Of a stretch of 64,000 nt of DNA, positions 59,075 to 64,000 are shown piece by piece. Each line of letters opens with the position of its first letter. Position 1 is the first letter of the stretch. This DNA is from Pseudisothecium myosuroides (taxonomy: Eukaryota; Streptophyta; Bryopsida; Hypnales; Lembophyllaceae), in contig OX637291.1 of assembly GCA_951799445.1 (NCBI GenBank), positions 3,288,501 through 3,352,500 on the forward strand, written 5' to 3'. The notes under the pieces are model-generated. The model saw nothing but the letters and a program-made list of their open reading frames with translations, searched no databases and was not told where the DNA came from. A program made the translations under genes and the position numbers.

Positions 59075-59815
59075 GGGTTGTTGCAAGAATGACCTTCCGT
59101 TTTTGTTCCACTTTGACTGTTTTCGCCTAGTACTCCCAATACTACGAGCTTTTTGCATATGAATTTTTTTAAATAAAATAAAATGAGGATAATTAGTATA
59201 ACATTTGAAATAGCATATCACCAAAATTTCAGACCTAAAAAAAATCAAGGTAAAAAGTTATTCACAAAAACGTGTGAGCTGAAATTTTGAAGAAAATACA
59301 TAGTTTGACATTTTAATTTGTAAAAAATAGGAAAAACAATTTTCAAAGAAACTAAAAATTGTCCATTTGGAAAGACTTTAGTTTGAAGAGATTTCACCAA
59401 AAAAATTATCTTGAAACCATCTTCAACATTCAAAATTGCGCACGCAAGGGAGCCTTCTTTGCATGGACGTAGAGGACATAAAATATAATATTTTTTAATG
59501 CCCCTTGGTAGGAACATGACTTCCTACTATGGAAATAGACCATAGAAATTCCAGTTCCAAATCATTAAATTTGGGGACTCCATTGTACTAAAAACCCTTA
59601 AAACTCAAAACGTGACATATTAGTTTAATGATTTTTAAATATAAAATGATTTTTGAAATTTTTTGAAAAATATAAAATATGATTAAACTCAAGAGAGGCA
59701 TCTCCAATAAAAATTTCAAATTCATGCGAGTCATGCTGCAAACGTTATAGCAAAAGGAAGCATTCACTTTCGTTTTGTGACAATGTTTCAGTACCGGTCA
59801 TTCTTGCAATGACCC
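59075..59815. mobile_element. MITE with GGGTNATTGCAAGAATGACC ends (long form)
   Basis: The left end GGGTTGTTGCAAGAATGACC and the complement of the right end (GGGTCATTGCAAGAATGACC) differ at two of 20 positions. The body is related to 22348-22779. The minus frames at 59057-59248 and 59245-59517 are not genes. Confidence 0.8.
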
Positions 59816-59929
59816 TATTACATGACAAAAGTTAATTTTGATGGATCACATTGGGAAGTGCACAAGGCTTCCAACTCACATTAGCATGCATTATATATTT
59901 AAATACAATATGAAATTTCAAAGTATTAA

Positions 59930-60860
59930 CCCCTAAAGCACTGAACATGTTTTTTTGAGAACATAGCTTTTAGGGGCAGCTCACTACGAGCGGAGTTTTT
60001 ATTTTTTTCTTTCAAATTTTCACACAACATTTTCCCAAGGAGTAGCTTTAAGGCCCAACAATTTTCATAACTTTTGACTAGATGATTAAAAAGGTATTGC
60101 ATGATGTGTCATTTTCATTGCTGGGCGGGCAGCCCAGGCAGCAAAAAAACATTCTTTAAAAATCACTTTTTAAAAAAATAAAAATTTGAAATTGGTTCTT
60201 TAGAATTATATATATGCGGGAAGCTTTGAATCATTCCATTCTGATGAATGAGTCAAAAGTTATAAGGATTCTTAGTTTGACGGTAGTTATTGAATCTCAA
60301 CTCTAAAATAAACTTTGAAGTCCTTTATTTAACTCAATTTTCAATATTTTTGAAAAGAAATAAAAATATTCGATGTAGATTGTTTATTACAACATTATAA
60401 CTGTTGGGATTGGCATTTTTCAATTCCATAAATAAATTCTTAACAATTTAGTGTTTTGAATCATTCTCTACTTCTTCCTACTTACTATTTTTTTCCTATA
60501 TGTTGTACAATTCCAAATGATCTGAAGTTTTTCAAGCATGCAGCCAACTTGCCTTGAAGAATAAATCCAAAGAGTAACCACCATTTGGGACATTTTTTCA
60601 TACAAATGTAACCTTGTGAAGGGCAGCTGCCCATTTTTTCGCAGGGACAAAAAAAAGGATTTTTGTCAATTCAAACGCTATTATCTTCCAATCCACATGT
60701 TGGAAAATTCTGAAATTTTTTCCACATCTTCTTAAACAAGTTTACTACAAGATCCTACGGTTACAAGTGTCCAAATTTTTTTTCTAAAATTTGGCACTAG
60801 TATTAGAAATGGCAGTTTTGGAGCGTTTTTGGTGAAAACATAGTCAAAAACCTTTAGGGG
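59930..60860 (+). mobile_element. Full-length piggyBac-like MITE, subfamily 1
   Basis: TTAA flanks (59926-59929 and 60861-60864), ends CCCCTAAAGC and CCTTTAGGGG, length 931 bp. Collinear with the reverse complement of 20377-21308 from end to end. Its left 365 bp correspond to each arm of the hairpin at 5541-6288. No transposase. Confidence 0.85.
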
Positions 60861-60864
60861 TTAA

Positions 60865-62068
60865 ACATTGGTGTACCATAAATCATCACTATGTTTTGGC
60901 GTTCAAAATTTTTCCATTCTAGAGAAGAATCTAGTTGCGACAACTTTTGGTCAGTGACGATTTTGGATGTACTTACCTTGAATGTATCACACTTTTTAAT
61001 TGTGACTAAAATTACCTCCATTTATTTCATGAAAACTAAGCTGCAATTTTACATTTTTACCTAATACACTTGTCCCTCTCTAATGTCACACTTTGAAATT
61101 ACACATTCTTTGTATGTCCAGTTAAACAACTTCAGTAGAAGTTGCAAACATATGTGAGAACACTTAAAAGCTCGTTTATCCCTGGGCATAGTGAATTAGG
61201 TGATTGGTTGGAGTGCATGACTATCAACACTCAAAAGAAGCAATCACTGCCTTCCTCTCCCCACAGCAAATTAAAAAATAAAACATCTGAGTTGCCCTTT
61301 TTTAAATATGGATATTGTATGTGGAATATAAATACAATATATATATATGGATATGATATATAGAATACTAATGTGATATTAGTTTAGGGATATAAAATAC
61401 AAAATTATATTGTATAACATATGGGTATATATAACATATTTGAGATATGCGATATAATGATTATATTGAAGAGAATCAGAAAAAATATACAAATATAGAT
61501 ATAGTAGACGAAATATAAATACAACATATATGGATATGATATATGGAATACTAATACAGTTGGATAGAGAGACATAAGTACATGGATACAAATACAAAAT
61601 ACAAAATATATGATATATGACTACAAATACATATACGGGATATCCGGATATGCAATATGGTTGTTATCCCATATTGAATAGAGTCAAAGAGGTTCAGACA
61701 AAATATACCTATAGCAGGTACAAATAATTCACAAAAAAAATATACTCCTGTCCAAATATTCATTCACTTATTCAGCAAGTGATGTGCGTTTTTGGTAGTT
61801 TGCCGCTACCGTACTATGCACTCAAACAAGAGACAACATACCATACATTCTATGATATCCACGGCGAGTATAGTGAATGAGGTGATTGGCTGCAGTGGAT
61901 CAAGATACCGGCATACAAGAAGAGTGAGACAGTACCTAGGTACGGTTGGCCAGACTACTGTGGTTGCCTCATGTTGCACTGAGAATTATTGCACGCTGCT
62001 TTCAGCATTTCAGAGGTACAATCACAGGAGTCCTCAGTGCCGATTCATGATGTTGTTTTCCTGCTCAG
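60865..62068. repeat. AT-rich DNA with a diverged ~190-bp TATA-rich duplication
   Basis: Two related units, around 61318-61500 and 61507-61700, both contain ATATAAATACAA, TGGATATGATATAT and GAATACTAAT, followed by AAAAATATAC or CAAAATATAC. Flanking segments near 61185 and 61870 share ATAGTGAATNAGGTGATTGG. Frames at 61379-61763 are artefacts of this composition. Confidence 0.5.
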
Positions 62069-62154
62069 GCCATTGCATTTTCACATGGAACATCTCCCAG
62101 GTCCACGTGGCCCTCTTCAACAGCATGGAAGAGCTCCCGGGGCTTGATCGTAAG
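62069..62154 (+). other. Exon-like fragment ending at a GT donor
   Basis: A pyrimidine-rich acceptor (TTTTCCTGCTCAG) precedes 86 GC-rich bases that end AAG/GTAGGT. The best frame reads HCIFTWNISQVHVALFNSME then ELPGLDRK; a second possible acceptor (CTCCCAG) would start the exon at VHVALF. The composition is clearly unlike its AT-rich surroundings, so it may be a captured or relict exon. No family recognised. Confidence 0.35.
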
Positions 62155-62858
62155 GTAGGTATCCCAAAACCGTCACTAATTGCTACTGTGCCTAATTATC
62201 ACTATTAGACTGTTCAAATTCTTACATGTTCTTATTAGCAAGGGAAAGGAGGTTCCAACGCACCAAAGAACTCTACATTTGGATAGTGTATGCAAAAGTT
62301 ATGAAGGAACAAAGTTTGGTTCTAAAAGCGTTTCTTTCACAGAGGTATATAACTGATTTTGAAAATGTACACACACTAAGGATGGCGCTTTAAGGTCAGT
62401 GGCGCATTTGGGATGCCTGCCTTAAGGGAATCCTAATATGCTGTCTTGGTGGGCAAAATGTACACACACTGAGGATGGCGCCTTAGCATCTCTGGGAGAG
62501 GTGCCTAAAACCAACCAACGGCACCTGCCATACCATTTTAAGATAGGTGGCTCTAAAAGCAACTTGGCTCTAAAAGCGACCTCTAACAAAGAGGTACATT
62601 TTACTTTCTTCAATGTACTGATAGTGTACATTTAAGAGGGGTCACTTTTAGAAACCATTGCGCTTCAACTTCAAAAATTTATAACTAATTCCACGAAGGT
62701 CCCCAAAAAATGAAACGACTTGGATTACATGTCAATTCCATTTTTCTTCCTACCAAAATTTACTGAAAATTGTTTCAAGGAGTTTAGCTTCCCCCAAAAT
62801 ACAATCAACTCTTAAAGTGTCGCTTCTAGAGCCATTTACCTTACTTGGAACTTAGCCC
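62155..62858. repeat. Short duplications and a dispersed repeat
   Basis: ATGTACACACACTRAGGATGG followed by CGC(T/C)TTA occurs twice (near 62366 and 62459). 62650-62800 is the reverse complement of the dispersed repeat at 56110-56240. No gene. Confidence 0.6.
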
Positions 62859-62965
62859 TAAGGTATGTGCACCTAAAAGTGACATTCTCCTGGTTGCAAC
62901 ACCTATCTACAGTTGTCCAAGATTTCAAGCTGAGGAGAGTGTCACTTTTAGGTGCACATACCTTA
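62859..62965. mobile_element. 107-bp hairpin MITE
   Basis: 32-bp arms beginning TAAGGTATGTGCACCTAAAA and their complement, with a single mismatch, around a 43-bp centre. GTGCAC gives the arm ends an internal palindrome. Confidence 0.8.
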
Positions 62966-63697
62966 TATTGTACGTGAAGGTTTGATTTGGTAAACTAAGA
63001 TGTGTCAAAATTGAATTTTCACGTTAGATTTTCAAGGGTCCACATTACCTCACACCAATCACAAAATGACATGTGGCACTTTTTTTTACCAAAATGACTT
63101 GATTTATGCCAAATCTAACCTTCAGGTGGAGTATGACAACATTCATTAATCTCTAATAAAAAGATTACATCTCAAAGTTCTGGACCAACGAATTGTTAGC
63201 AAATATCATGTAGTTACTATTGTTTCATGGGTGCGTACGTTAATTTGCAAATTATCGCATCGTTACGATGCACACGATTACTGCAAAGAAATGGCACTAC
63301 TTTGAAATTCATATTAACTATATAACTTCTATACGTTATTCACAAGTGCGCAAAAGACACAAATTATGCACAAAAATTTACAGTCTTTGTCGTGTATTTT
63401 CTGTGCATTGAAGGACACGGAAAATCCATGACAACAATTTCATTGGAGTCATCACTGCAATAATGCTTATTATCTGGTATCAATTAATGTTCCAAAAAGT
63501 ATTTTTAATGTTCAATTGTTGATCACATTTTAATTTAAGAAAATTCTTAACTAAATTTCTGGCATTTCGAACTGAGTCCATCATTCATCAATATTGTAGG
63601 CCATCAAGTATATACTTGAACTCAATCCATCAATAGGCTACCAAGAAACTTGATAGCGTAGTGAAAGAATTACATCACAAAGTTTAGACCCTACGAT
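62966..63697. repeat. Diverged direct copy of the outer part of the right-edge inverted repeat
   Basis: About 63164-63245 (GATTACATCTCAAAGTTCTG, then TTGTTTCATGGGTGCGTAC) repeats the order of 63668-63745 (AATTACATCACAAAGTTTAG, then TTGTTTCATGGGTTCGTAC). The rest is AT-rich with no gene. Confidence 0.6.
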
Positions 63698-64000
63698 TTG
63701 GCAGCAATTATCGTGCAGTTATCGTTGTTTCATGGGTTCGTACCATAATCGCACTGACTCAGTGTATTTTTACGCACTGAATTCGTGCGAAAACAATGAA
63801 TATCGATAGCGTACGGTTTATGTACTTTAACTATACAATTGTTGTGTGAAAACTGCACAGCAATCATATAGTTAAAGTACATAAACCGTACGCTATTGAT
63901 ATTCATTGTTTTCGCACTGATTCAGTGCGTAAAAATACACTGAGTTAGTGCGATTATGGTATGAACCCATGAAACAACGATAACCATACAATAATTGTTG
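63698..64000. mobile_element. Large inverted repeat running off the right end of the window
   Basis: The left arm contains CATGGGTTCGTACCATAATCG and CGTACGGTTTATGTAC; the right arm is its complement with few mismatches (CATGGGTTCATACCATAATCG read on the minus strand). The centre is near 63850. Arms exceed 130 bp and the right arm is cut by the window edge, so the full length and any target duplication cannot be given. Confidence 0.85.

Overview
This window looks like nuclear DNA of a land plant or close streptophyte, most likely not a seed plant. The evidence is GT-AG introns, an exon of the plant-specific 'protein 1589' family, a secreted leucine-rich-repeat protein of plant type, and a very AT-rich background full of short non-autonomous transposons. 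The species cannot be fixed from the sequence. No organelle genes, rRNA, convincing tRNA or CRISPR array were seen.

The host-gene-like material lies in a few GC-richer islands. At 14.4-16.9 kb (minus strand) is the 3' end of a bacterial-type phosphoenolpyruvate carboxylase gene; its exons are recognisable but carry frameshifts and the 5' part is missing. At 36.5-40.3 kb is the first coding exon of a protein-1589 (TIGR01589) gene, plus exon-like pieces of one or two unrecognised minus-strand genes. At 54.8-57.0 kb (minus strand) is a clean two-exon gene for a secreted LRR protein with a proline-rich stem and a probable GPI-anchor tail; this is the best candidate for an intact gene.

Two large coding units look like autonomous mobile-element genes. 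On the minus strand, 31.7-23.3 kb holds a three-exon gene with a 4.4-kb last exon. It is open end to end apart from in-frame stop codons, and its middle part has a ParB-like DGQH motif. On the plus strand, 48.9-52.1 kb holds a DUF7869-like transposase-type protein with D-rich motifs and zinc-binding cysteines, broken by two in-frame stops. Neither shows a frameshift, which contrasts with the decay seen in the carboxylase remnant.

Most of the rest is short transposons. The dominant group has ends TTAA-CCCYTAAAGG and TTAA target duplications, the signature of piggyBac-like elements. One copy has inserted exactly at the TTAA inside the terminal repeat of another MITE (20.36-21.62 kb), and one copy is a 748-bp near-perfect hairpin (5.5-6.3 kb). 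Other groups are a TIR family with GGGTNATTGCAAGAA ends (four copies), a family with TIR TTAAAATGG carrying internal G-box-like palindromes (three copies), and several single hairpins. One stretch (0.35-2.93 kb) records at least three successive events. The right edge of the window lies inside a large inverted repeat that continues beyond it.
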